Below, piece by piece: positions 57,218 through 64,000 of a DNA stretch of 64,000 bases; position 1 is the stretch's first letter; each line of letters opens with the position of its first letter. A program made the translations under genes and the position numbers. The stretch covers positions 806,001 to 870,000 of the forward strand of contig NZ_JACCFF010000001.1 of the NCBI RefSeq assembly GCF_013449725.1, written 5' to 3'. Source of the DNA: Mycobacteroides sp. LB1. GTDB taxonomy: Bacteria > Actinomycetota > Actinomycetes > Mycobacteriales > Mycobacteriaceae. The notes under the pieces were generated by a model, which did no database searches, was not told the DNA's origin, and worked only from the letters and a program-made list of their open reading frames with translations.

Positions 57218-58932
57218 GATGACTCTCCCACTGGCTCGACCGTGGCGCCGGAGGCACGCATCGGCGCGGTCTCTTGTTCTCCCGGCCGCTCTCCCGGGCG
57301 ACCGGGGCGCGGAACCGGCCGGCGCACAGCGGAACTCGGACGGCTGGTGGGATTCAAGGGAAGGGGGCTCGTAGTCACTTTATGCCCGCGGACCAGCGGC
57401 ACCGTCAGGCGGAACAACGCCCCCTTGCCCGGCTCGCCCCATGCCTCCAAACGTCCCTGATGCAGCCGGGCATCCTCGACGCTGATCGCCAGACCCAGTC
57501 CGGTGCCGCCGGAGTGACGTTTCCGCGACGGGTCCGCGCGCCAAAACCTGTTGAACACCAGCTTTTCCTCGCCGGGACGCAGACCAACCCCACGGTCCCG
57601 CACGGTGACGGCGACGCTGTCGATATCGGCGGCCATCTGGATGGTGACGGGTTTGTGCTCACTATGATCGATCGCATTGGCGACCAGGTTGCGCAGAATC
57701 CGTTCCACGCGACGAGGATCCACCTCGGCAATGATCTCGCTGTCGGGCATGTCGAGCTCCACCGCGGTGTCCAACTCGTCGGCCAGGTGCTTGACCGAAG
57801 CCACGACGGTCTTGACGGTGTCGCGCAGATCCACCTGCTCCACGGCGAGCTCGGCCACACCGGCATCGTGCCGCGAGATTTCCAGCAGGTCGCTCAACAA
57901 CGATTCGAATCGATCGAGCTCATTGACCATCAACTCGGCGGAACGCTGCAACGACGGATCGAGCTCGTCCCGGTTGTCGTAGATGAGGTCGGCCGCCATC
58001 CGCACAGTGGTCAACGGCGTACGCAATTCGTGGCTGACGTCAGAGGTGAAGCGGCGCTGCAGATTTCCGAACTCTTCGAGTTGTGTGATCTCGCGCGAGA
58101 GGCTTTCGGCCATATCGTTGAAGGACACAGCCAGCCGGGCCATATCGTCGACACCGCGCACCGGCATGCGTTCAGAGAGATGCCCCTCGGCGAATCGCTC
58201 GGCGATCCGGGAGGCCGAACGCACCGGCAGCACCACCTGACGGGCGACCAGCAGCGCCACCGCGGCCAGGAGCACCAACAGCACCACACCGCCGGTGACG
58301 ATGGTGCCGCGCACCAGCGAAATAGTGCTTTCCTCATTCGAGAGCGGGAAGACCAAGTACAGCTCGAGCGCGGTGACGTTCGACGTCGTCGGCGAGCCGA
58401 TGACCAGAGCCTTCCCCGAGAAGCTCTCGGTATGCACGGTCGAGTACTGGTAACTGACCTGGCCGGCCTTGACGAAATCGCGCAGCGGGCCCGGGATCTG
58501 GTTGGCGGGTCCCGCCGAGGTGGCCGCGCGCGGCCCATCCCCGGGAACCATGAGGACCGCGTCGAACCCCCCGGCAACTCCGCCCTCGGAGCCCTTGGTG
58601 CGGTTCAGTAACTGGTTACGGGCCAGCTCCAGGCTGCTCTGCAGTGATCGGGTTTCCTCGCCGCCGACATCGTCGCTGACGATGACGCGCGCACGCTCGA
58701 TCTCCTCCTTCGCAACCCGGGTCTTTGATTCCAGGATGCGGTCGGTGACCTGGCTGGTGAGCACGAATCCCAGGATCAGGATGACCAGGGACGACAGCGC
58801 CAAATTGGACACCACCACCCGCACCTGCAGGGAACGGCGCCAGGTGAACCCGACTGCCCGACTCAGCGCCTTCAGACCGCGTATCAGTGGTGCCGACCGC
58901 CGCTGAATGCGCCGCTTCGAGCTAAAGATCAC
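57214..58932 (-). CDS. mtrB: Sensor histidine kinase MtrB
   Basis: 572 residues, GTG start overlapping mtrA by 4 bp. Two membrane helices (about 41-59 and 210-230) flank an extracytoplasmic sensor. A HAMP segment ([20 protein letters not shown]), the phosphoacceptor [18 protein letters not shown], and ATPase boxes [28 protein letters not shown] and [13 protein letters not shown] follow. It phosphorylates MtrA and is essential for division and wall homeostasis in many mycobacteria. The Pro/Arg-rich tail (from about 515) is variable. Confidence 0.94.
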   Translation of the reverse strand: MIFSSKRRIQRRSAPLIRGLKALSRAVGFTWRRSLQVRVVVSNLALSSLVILILGFVLTSQVTDRILESKTRVAKEEIERARVIVSDDVGGEETRSLQSSLELARNQLLNRTKGSEGGVAGGFDAVLMVPGDGPRAATSAGPANQIPGPLRDFVKAGQVSYQYSTVHTESFSGKALVIGSPTTSNVTALELYLVFPLSNEESTISLVRGTIVTGGVVLLVLLAAVALLVARQVVLPVRSASRIAERFAEGHLSERMPVRGVDDMARLAVSFNDMAESLSREITQLEEFGNLQRRFTSDVSHELRTPLTTVRMAADLIYDNRDELDPSLQRSAELMVNELDRFESLLSDLLEISRHDAGVAELAVEQVDLRDTVKTVVASVKHLADELDTAVELDMPDSEIIAEVDPRRVERILRNLVANAIDHSEHKPVTIQMAADIDSVAVTVRDRGVGLRPGEEKLVFNRFWRADPSRKRHSGGTGLGLAISVEDARLHQGRLEAWGEPGKGALFRLTVPLVRGHKVTTSPLPLNPTSRPSSAVRRPVPRPGRPGERPGEQETAPMRASGATVEPVGESS

Positions 58933-59615
58933 GGGGGTCCGGCCTTATATCCCACTCCTCGAACGGTCAACACCACGGTCGGATTCTCCGGGTCCTTCTC
59001 GACCTTCGCCCGTAGACGCTGCACGTGGACGTTCACCAGCCGGGTATCGGCCGGGTGACGGTAACCCCACACCTGTTCGAGCAGCACATCTCGAGTAAAC
59101 ACCTGGCGCGGTTTGCGTGCCAGCGCCACCAGTAGGTCGAATTCCAGCGGAGTCAGTGAGATCTGCTCGCCCTCGCGCGTCACCTTGTGCGCGGGCACAT
59201 CGATCTCGATACCCGCGATGTTCAGCAGCTCGGCGGGCTCGTCGTCGTTACGGCGCAACCGGGCGCGGATGCGGGCGACGAGCTCCTTCGGCTTGAACGG
59301 CTTCATGATGTAGTCGTCGGCGCCGGACTCCAGGCCCAGCACCACGTCAACGGTGTCGGTCTTGGCCGTCAGCATGATGATCGGCACACCGGAATCGGAG
59401 CGCAGCACCCGGCACACGTCGATACCGTTCATCCCCGGCAGCATGAGGTCCAGCAGAACCAGATCGGGACGTAGCTCCCGAACGGCGGTAAGTGCCTGCG
59501 TACCGTCGCTCACCACCGCGGTCTCGAAGCCCTCCCCGCGCAACACGATGGTGAGCATCTCCGCCAATGACGCGTCATCGTCGACAACAAGGATCCTTTG
59601 CCTCATAGATCCCAT
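58929..59615 (-). CDS. mtrA: Response regulator MtrA
   Basis: 228 residues from the ATG at 59615, matching the length of M. tuberculosis MtrA. The receiver domain has the acidic pocket VVDDDAS and phospho-Asp 56 in [10 protein letters not shown]. The OmpR-type winged helix includes [20 protein letters not shown] and [20 protein letters not shown]. It controls dnaA, rpf and cell wall hydrolase genes. A longer frame upstream has no similarity. Confidence 0.95.
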   Translation of the reverse strand: MGSMRQRILVVDDDASLAEMLTIVLRGEGFETAVVSDGTQALTAVRELRPDLVLLDLMLPGMNGIDVCRVLRSDSGVPIIMLTAKTDTVDVVLGLESGADDYIMKPFKPKELVARIRARLRRNDDEPAELLNIAGIEIDVPAHKVTREGEQISLTPLEFDLLVALARKPRQVFTRDVLLEQVWGYRHPADTRLVNVHVQRLRAKVEKDPENPTVVLTVRGVGYKAGPP

Positions 59616-59708
59616 CGTGTCACTAGATCGTGACAAAACCGGGGTACCAAAGGGGCGAGTTGCCGTTCTATTCGCGGATCCTCGCCACGAGTAGGTGTAT
59701 CGGCGCAA

Positions 59709-61250
59709 TCAGGCGAGCTGCTGGCGGATCTTGAATTTCTGGATCTTCCCGGTGGCGGTTCTGGGCAGGGAGTCGACGAACTCGACGCGCTTGGGGCACT
59801 TGTATCCGGCCAGACTCTCCCGACAGTGCGCGACGAGATCGGGTCCGGTCGGCGCGTCTGCCCCTGGGTTTGTCCCCCAGACCACGACCACCGCGGTGAC
59901 CAGCTCGCCCCATTTCTCGTCGGGCACCCCGACAACGGCGGCCTCGCGCACACCAGGATGCGATATCAAGGCATCCTCCACCTCGATGGAGGACACGTTC
60001 TCTCCGCCGGTGATGATGACGTCCTTCTTGCGATCCGAGATGGTGAGGTATCCGTCGGCCATCGATCCGCGGTCACCGGTATGAAACCAATTGCCTGCCA
60101 ATGCCTCCGTGGTGGCCTCCGGCTGGTCCCAATACCCGTCGAGGTTCGTGTTCGACTGGGTCAGCACCTCCCCGTCCTCCGCAATCGACACGCGGACACC
60201 GATCGCCGGAGCACCCGCACGGCCCAACATCCGAGCCTGCTGCTGCTCGTCGAGGTCGGCCCATTCGGACCGAAAGCGGTTGATGGCAATGAGCGGCGCG
60301 GTCTCGGTGAGCCCGTAGATCTGGATGAACTCCCAACCGAGTTCCGCACGCACCCTCGCGATGGTGCGCGTCGGAGGCGGCGCTCCCGCGACGATGATCC
60401 GGACCCGGCCCCTGCCGGGGATGGGCCCTTCCCAGCTCGCTGCGGCATCCAACACGGCGTCGACGACCGTTGGCGCCGCACACATCACGGTCACGCCATG
60501 CTCGTCGACACGTCGCAGAATCTCGTCACCGTCGATCTTCCGCAGCACGATATGCCGGCCACCCATACCGGTGGCGGCATACGGCCAGCCCCAACCGTTG
60601 CAATGGAACATCGGCAACGTGTGCAGCAGCACATCGTCCTCGCGCAGAGTGGCGTGCAATCCGAATACGACGCCGTTGATCCAGATGTTGCGATGAGTGA
60701 GCTGAACACCCTTGGGGCGACTCGTGGTACCAGAGGTGTAATTCAGTGTCGCGGTAGATGATTCATCACACGACCACGGTCGCGGTTCGGCGGCATACGA
60801 ATCGGCCGCCTCGCTCGTCGCTCCGAAGATCGCCGCATCGTCTTCTCCCAACACGAAGTTGTGAGTGGCACGCGCGGTGTCCAGTAAGTGACGCACCTCG
60901 GGGTCCACCAGGAGCACCGATGCACCCGAATGTTCGACGATGTACTCGATTTCGGCAGGAGCCAACCGAAAATTGATCGGCACCAGGATGCGCCCCCACC
61001 CGGACACCCCGAAGAAGGACGTGAGCAATCGGGCACTGTTATGCGAGACGATCGCCACCCGCTCCCCCGGCTCAACACCGAGGTCATCCAGTGCCGCGGC
61101 CTGCCCACGCGCACGCGCGGCGAGCTGCCGGTAGGTCAACCGCCCCCAGGACGGCGCCGGTTGAACCGGCTCGTCGACAACCCCCACACGGTCGGGGTAC
61201 ACAAGCTCGGCACGGTCCAGGAAATCACGCACGCTCAGGTCGAAGAACAC
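59709..61250 (-). CDS. Acyl-CoA synthetase/AMP-ligase (FadD-type)
   Basis: 513 residues from a GTG at 61250 with AGGA seven bases before; an ATG at 61310 would add 20 residues. The AMP-binding P-loop is NYTSGTTSRPKGVQLTHRNI. IQIYGLTETAPLIAI, YLTISDRKKDVIITGGENVS and TATGKIQKFKIRQQL complete the adenylation family. It activates a carboxylic acid to acyl-CoA; the chain length and substrate are unknown. It lies 93 bp upstream of mtrA but is probably not functionally linked to it. Confidence 0.87.
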   Translation of the reverse strand: MFFDLSVRDFLDRAELVYPDRVGVVDEPVQPAPSWGRLTYRQLAARARGQAAALDDLGVEPGERVAIVSHNSARLLTSFFGVSGWGRILVPINFRLAPAEIEYIVEHSGASVLLVDPEVRHLLDTARATHNFVLGEDDAAIFGATSEAADSYAAEPRPWSCDESSTATLNYTSGTTSRPKGVQLTHRNIWINGVVFGLHATLREDDVLLHTLPMFHCNGWGWPYAATGMGGRHIVLRKIDGDEILRRVDEHGVTVMCAAPTVVDAVLDAAASWEGPIPGRGRVRIIVAGAPPPTRTIARVRAELGWEFIQIYGLTETAPLIAINRFRSEWADLDEQQQARMLGRAGAPAIGVRVSIAEDGEVLTQSNTNLDGYWDQPEATTEALAGNWFHTGDRGSMADGYLTISDRKKDVIITGGENVSSIEVEDALISHPGVREAAVVGVPDEKWGELVTAVVVVWGTNPGADAPTGPDLVAHCRESLAGYKCPKRVEFVDSLPRTATGKIQKFKIRQQLA

Positions 61251-61341
61251 GCACCAATCCTGCCGTCCCACGCGGGGTGTGGTGCCGATATCGACGAAGC
61301 GACAGGCCATCTTGCCGGTCGCAGGCAGACGGGTGTTTAAT

Positions 61342-61350
61342 GAAGGCGCT
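61342..61350 (+). promoter_or_regulatory. Possible antiterminator arm (arm A) of the mgtC leader
   Basis: GAAGGCGCT, which can pair with AGCGCCTTC at 61436-61444. The same bases recur at 61468-61476, so the middle segment has two possible partners. Whether arm A is transcribed is not known from the sequence. Confidence 0.35.
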
Positions 61351-61405
61351 TGTTCAGCAGTGGTTCATGTGCGCTTTGCGCCCGCGACTAGGAGGTGACG
61401 CGACT

Positions 61406-61447
61406 ATGTCCGATAGTCAACCTCCGAGTATCCACAGCGCCTTCTAA
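61406..61447 (+). CDS. Leader peptide of mgtC-corA (13 residues)
   Basis: 14 codons: MSDSQPPSIHSAF. AGGAGGTGA lies 7 bp ahead, the strongest ribosome binding site near the operon. An in-frame ATG at 61340 would give a 35-residue version. It contains an acidic residue and a Pro-Pro pair near the N-terminus, as do Mg2+-sensing leaders of enteric mgt genes. Its last three codons form arm B of a hairpin, so ribosome position would control folding. Prediction only. Confidence 0.5.
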   Translation: MSDSQPPSIHSAF

Positions 61448-61476
61448 CGCAGACCCGGGTCGCGCTCGAAGGCGCT
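61436..61476 (+). terminator. Candidate attenuator hairpin before mgtC
   Basis: AGCGCCTTC (61436-61444) pairs perfectly with GAAGGCGCT (61468-61476). The loop has a further CGC/GCG and GAC/GTC pairing, and CTTGTTG follows. It starts inside the leader peptide codons and ends 57 bp before mgtC. Confidence 0.5.
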
Positions 61477-61533
61477 CTTGTTGCACCAATACAACGTGCA
61501 CCTCGAAGCCACTGCGAAAGAACAGGACCCGTT

Positions 61534-62259
61534 ATGAGCCATTGGGATGTCGTCATCCGTGTAGCCCTCGGATTTGGCCTGGGCTGCGCCATCGGGATCG
61601 AACGGCAGTGGCGCGCCAAGAACGCCGGCCTGCGCACCAACGCGCTGGTGTGCCTGGGCGCGACACTGTTCGTCATCATGGGCGCCTATAGCTTCCACGG
61701 CCCCGGTGCCGATCCCACACGTGTTGCGGCACAGATTGTTTCGGGCATCGGCTTCCTCGGCGCCGGAGTGATCATGAAACAGGGCGCCACCATCACCGGG
61801 CTGAACACCGCCGCCACCATGTGGGCGACCGCCGCGGTTGGGGCCTTGGCCGGCGGCGGGATGTACGACGTGGCGATCATCGGCACCGCGGCAATCGTGC
61901 TGGCCAACCTGCTATTACGCCCGCTGGGCCATCTACTCGACCGCAGCCCGACCACTGCCGGTCGCGAGGCCCGGCCCGCGGAATACCTCTTTGAGGTCAC
62001 CACCACCGATGAGACCGAGGCACATATCCGGGCACTCACCGTGCAGGCCGTGAGCCGGCCGGAATTCGCGCTGCAATCCGTGCGGTCGTACGACGTCGAG
62101 GACGGCAAGCATGTGCGGGTGGTCGCGAAGCTGAGCACCGAAGAGCGCAACGACTCCCTGATGGAGTCCGCGGTAAGTCGGCTCAGCATGGAACCCGCTG
62201 TGTCGTCAGTGCGCTGGCACGTCGATCGCGAAGAAGAGGTTGAAGCCAGTGAATGGTAA
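61534..62259 (+). CDS. mgtC: MgtC/SapB-family membrane protein
   Basis: 241 residues. The N-terminal half has about four to five membrane helices: VIRVALGFGLGCAIGIERQW, ALVCLGATLFVIMGAYSF, QIVSGIGFLGAGVIMKQGAT and AATMWATAAVGALAGGG. The C-terminal half is a soluble ACT-like domain. MgtC supports growth at low Mg2+ and survival in macrophages, partly by acting on ATP synthase. The corA gene follows 9 bp later, so both form a Mg2+ homeostasis operon behind the attenuator-like leader. Confidence 0.9.
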   Translation: MSHWDVVIRVALGFGLGCAIGIERQWRAKNAGLRTNALVCLGATLFVIMGAYSFHGPGADPTRVAAQIVSGIGFLGAGVIMKQGATITGLNTAATMWATAAVGALAGGGMYDVAIIGTAAIVLANLLLRPLGHLLDRSPTTAGREARPAEYLFEVTTTDETEAHIRALTVQAVSRPEFALQSVRSYDVEDGKHVRVVAKLSTEERNDSLMESAVSRLSMEPAVSSVRWHVDREEEVEASEW

Positions 62260-62268
62260 GGAGACCCC

Positions 62269-63399
62269 ATGATTTCGCTACGGAGAGGCGCCCTGAGACG
62301 GACGCCGTCACCCGAGGAGTTCATGGCGGTACACCGTGACTCCGATGAATACGACTCCGACCGCTCCGCATGCTCGGTGGAAGCCAGCATCGTCAACAGT
62401 TCGGTGTACCGCGACGGGGTCAAGATCAGCACCACCAAAACCCTCGCCGACGCACTCGAGAGCTTGCCCGACGACTCGTCGATGGCATGGATTGGCATGT
62501 ACCGGCCCAACGACGACCAATTACACGCGGCAGCAGACGAATTCGACCTGCATCCGTTGGCGGTGGAAGATGCCATCGACGCGCATCAGCGCCCGAAGCT
62601 CGAACGTTACGGCAACACGCTTTTCGTGGTGTTGCGCGCGGCACGCTATGTGGACCGCACCGAGCGCGTCGACTTCGGTGAACTACATGTGTTCTGCGGC
62701 AGTAACTTCATCCTCACAGTGCGGCATGCCGAATCCCCGGACCTGTCCGCGGTACGGGCTCGCATGGAGAGCCACCCCGAGCTGCTCCGGCTGGGGCCAG
62801 AGGCGGTGCTGTACGCCATCTGCGATGCCGTGGTGGACGGATACGCGCCCGTCATCGCCGGTCTGCAGAACGATATCGACGAGATCGAGACCGAGGTGTT
62901 CAGCGGCGATCCCAATGTTTCGCAACGTATCTACAAGCTGTCACGCGAGGTTATCGAGTTCCAGCGCGCCACCAAACCGCTGCTGGCGATGCTCAACAAC
63001 CTCTCGACGGGCTTCTCCAAGTACAACTCGAACGAGGAGCTGCGCAGCTATCTGCGCGACGTCACCGACCACGCCACCATGGTGGTGGAGCGGGCCGACG
63101 GTTTCCGTCAGCTGTTGGACAATATCCTGACCGTCAACTCGACCCTGGTGACTCAGGAGCAGAACGTCCAGATGCGCAGGCTCGCCGAGACCGCGTACCA
63201 ACAGAACGAGGAAATCAAGAAGGTGTCCGCGTGGGCGGCAATCCTGTTCGCCCCCACGCTGATCGGCACCGTGTACGGCATGAACTTCCAGAGCATGCCC
63301 GAGCTGGCTTGGAACTACGGGTATCCGCTCGCATTGGGACTGATGGTGCTGACATGTGTCAGCCTCTATGCGATATTCAAGGGACGCAACTGGCTGTAA
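62269..63399 (+). CDS. corA: CorA-family magnesium/cobalt transporter
   Basis: 376 residues. A long soluble N-terminal part is followed by two C-terminal membrane helices (AWAAILFAPTLIGTVYGMNF then YPLALGLMVLTCVSLYAIF). The GMN motif (YGMNF) of CorA channels lies between them. YQQNEEIKKVSAWAAI is the pore-lining stalk. It imports Mg2+ driven by membrane potential. It is co-transcribed with mgtC. Confidence 0.93.
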   Translation: MISLRRGALRRTPSPEEFMAVHRDSDEYDSDRSACSVEASIVNSSVYRDGVKISTTKTLADALESLPDDSSMAWIGMYRPNDDQLHAAADEFDLHPLAVEDAIDAHQRPKLERYGNTLFVVLRAARYVDRTERVDFGELHVFCGSNFILTVRHAESPDLSAVRARMESHPELLRLGPEAVLYAICDAVVDGYAPVIAGLQNDIDEIETEVFSGDPNVSQRIYKLSREVIEFQRATKPLLAMLNNLSTGFSKYNSNEELRSYLRDVTDHATMVVERADGFRQLLDNILTVNSTLVTQEQNVQMRRLAETAYQQNEEIKKVSAWAAILFAPTLIGTVYGMNFQSMPELAWNYGYPLALGLMVLTCVSLYAIFKGRNWL

Positions 63400-63414
63400 C
63401 CGCGCTCGCCCAGA

Positions 63415-63458
63415 GTGAAGCTATGGCGGGATTTCGACCGATTCCCCGCCGTGGTTTC
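63415..63458. terminator. Imperfect hairpin between corA and tmk
   Basis: GTGAA (63415-63419) and TTCAC (63454-63458) enclose GGCGGG (63423-63428) and CCCGCC (63443-63448). It is placed between two convergent genes (63 bp gap), where a bidirectional terminator is expected. Bulged, without U-run. Confidence 0.38.
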
Positions 63459-63462
63459 ACGC

Positions 63463-64000
63463 TCAGCGCAGCAGTGAGGCCGCCAGCGTCTCCGGGTCGC
63501 CGCCATCGGCGACCACCCACCGACCACCCCAGTTACGTTGTGCCAGATCGGCATACGCCGCAGACACCCGCGTCTGCAGGTCTCCATCGCGTTCGTAGGT
63601 GTCACGGGTGCGGTCACTCTCCTGCTGCTCACGCCGACGGGCACGCTGCTGGGCGAGCTCCGGCGAAACATTCAGGAAGACTTGCCAATCAGGACGGGGC
63701 AGGGCAAAACGCTCGAATTCCAGCTCATACACCCAGCGGGCCATATCGCCGCCGCCGTCCTGATGCAGCCGGGCCGCGCCGTACGCGGCATTCGAGGCCA
63801 CCCAGCGATCCAGGATCACGAGGTCGTTCGTGCGCTCCAGCCCCGCGAGCTCTTCACGGCAATCGCGCCGGTCCAGCGCGAACAGCACCCCCATCGCATA
63901 TGCGGAGGACACCACATCACCGTGCCCGCCTTTGAGCGACTCGGCCGCCAGGTCGGCATGCACCGAGCGGCCATAGCGCGGGAAGGCCAGCGTCGCAACG
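63463..64000 (-). CDS. tmk: Thymidylate kinase Tmk (C-terminal part, start outside the window)
   Basis: The 3' portion, about 179 codons. In frame from the window edge: TLAFPRYGRSVHADLAAESL, then VLFALDRRDC, LVILDRWVASNAAYGAARLH (the DRY-like DRW motif), and the LID stretch RRREQQESDRTRDTYERDGD. It phosphorylates dTMP to dTDP. The P-loop lies outside the window. The position matches Rv3247c, following mtrA. Confidence 0.93.
   Translation of the reverse strand, partial: VATLAFPRYGRSVHADLAAESLKGGHGDVVSSAYAMGVLFALDRRDCREELAGLERTNDLVILDRWVASNAAYGAARLHQDGGGDMARWVYELEFERFALPRPDWQVFLNVSPELAQQRARRREQQESDRTRDTYERDGDLQTRVSAAYADLAQRNWGGRWVVADGGDPETLAASLLR

Noticed and set aside
57274-58611. 445-codon plus-strand frame opposite mtrB, and a similar one opposite moeZ/DUF3152 (17511-19037)
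   Set aside because: Both lie entirely over well-supported genes and their translations are low in hydrophobic patterning and full of His/Arg/Gln, typical of antisense shadow frames.
61311-61533. M-box (Mg2+) riboswitch before mgtC
   Set aside because: I cannot find the conserved core of that riboswitch; the short complementary arms and leader ORF explain the leader better.

Overview
This is a GC-rich actinobacterial chromosome segment from a mycobacterium. The core genes follow the order of Mycobacterium tuberculosis Rv3199c (nudC) to Rv3247c (tmk) almost without interruption, including adnAB, moeZ, rhlE, entC, whiB1, pdtaS, sigH-rshA, aroA, desA3, secA1, hpf and mtrAB-lpqB. The extra genes, and the content between Rv3235 and secA1, suggest a rapidly growing species of the Mycobacteroides abscessus/chelonae type. 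That species call is inferred from gene order and protein style, not from a search.

Layout. 1-9.3 kb: the end of nudC, a TrkA-type K+ channel, the AdnAB helicase-nuclease, a LipV-like hydrolase and an alkyltransferase-like DNA repair protein. 9.3-15.6 kb: a minus-strand nitrite assimilation operon, narK-nirB-nirD-(uroporphyrinogen III synthase/regulator)-cbiX. It joins nitrate/nitrite uptake and siroheme nitrite reductase to enzymes of the siroheme pathway, and it sits between the Rv3204 and Rv3205c homologues. 15.7-21 kb: Rv3205c-Rv3209 homologues, including MoeZ and a DUF3152 protein with a metzincin zinc motif. 21.1-23.4 kb: a three-gene accessory cassette that looks like a type VII secretion substrate pair (one partner with YxxxE, one with WTG and a glycine-rich tail) around a DUF3558-type lipoprotein. 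23.4-32.2 kb: a ferritin-like protein, RhlE, a beta-propeller-type protein, an SseB-like protein, ParA, Gpm2, EntC, GNAT, membrane and lipid kinase genes. 32.2-40.2 kb: regulation and stress (WhiB1, PdtaS, TB7.3, ribosomal protein bL37, RshA, SigH) followed by YbaK, SRAP, AroA, RsgA and an unlisted 33-residue hydrophobic peptide gene behind an ECF-sigma-like promoter. 40.2-47.3 kb: the DesA3 desaturase and its reductase under twin palindromic operators, a wax ester/diacylglycerol acyltransferase, an Rv3235-family protein, and a divergent alpha/beta hydrolase/TetR pair with its own palindrome. 47.3-59.6 kb: SecA1, the hibernation factor, ComF, a TetR/membrane protein/acyl-CoA dehydrogenase locus and mtrA-mtrB-lpqB. 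59.7-64 kb: an acyl-CoA ligase, a leader peptide/hairpin ahead of mgtC-corA (Mg2+ homeostasis), and the start-truncated tmk.

The most notable non-coding signal is a dispersed element of about 20 nt, core CTTCGCGCAAGCGGCTCATC. Six good copies and one degraded copy occur in this window, nearly all within about 45 bp of a start codon. Others are the candidate attenuator before mgtC-corA and several TetR-type palindromes. No tRNA, rRNA, CRISPR array, transposase or insertion sequence was seen.
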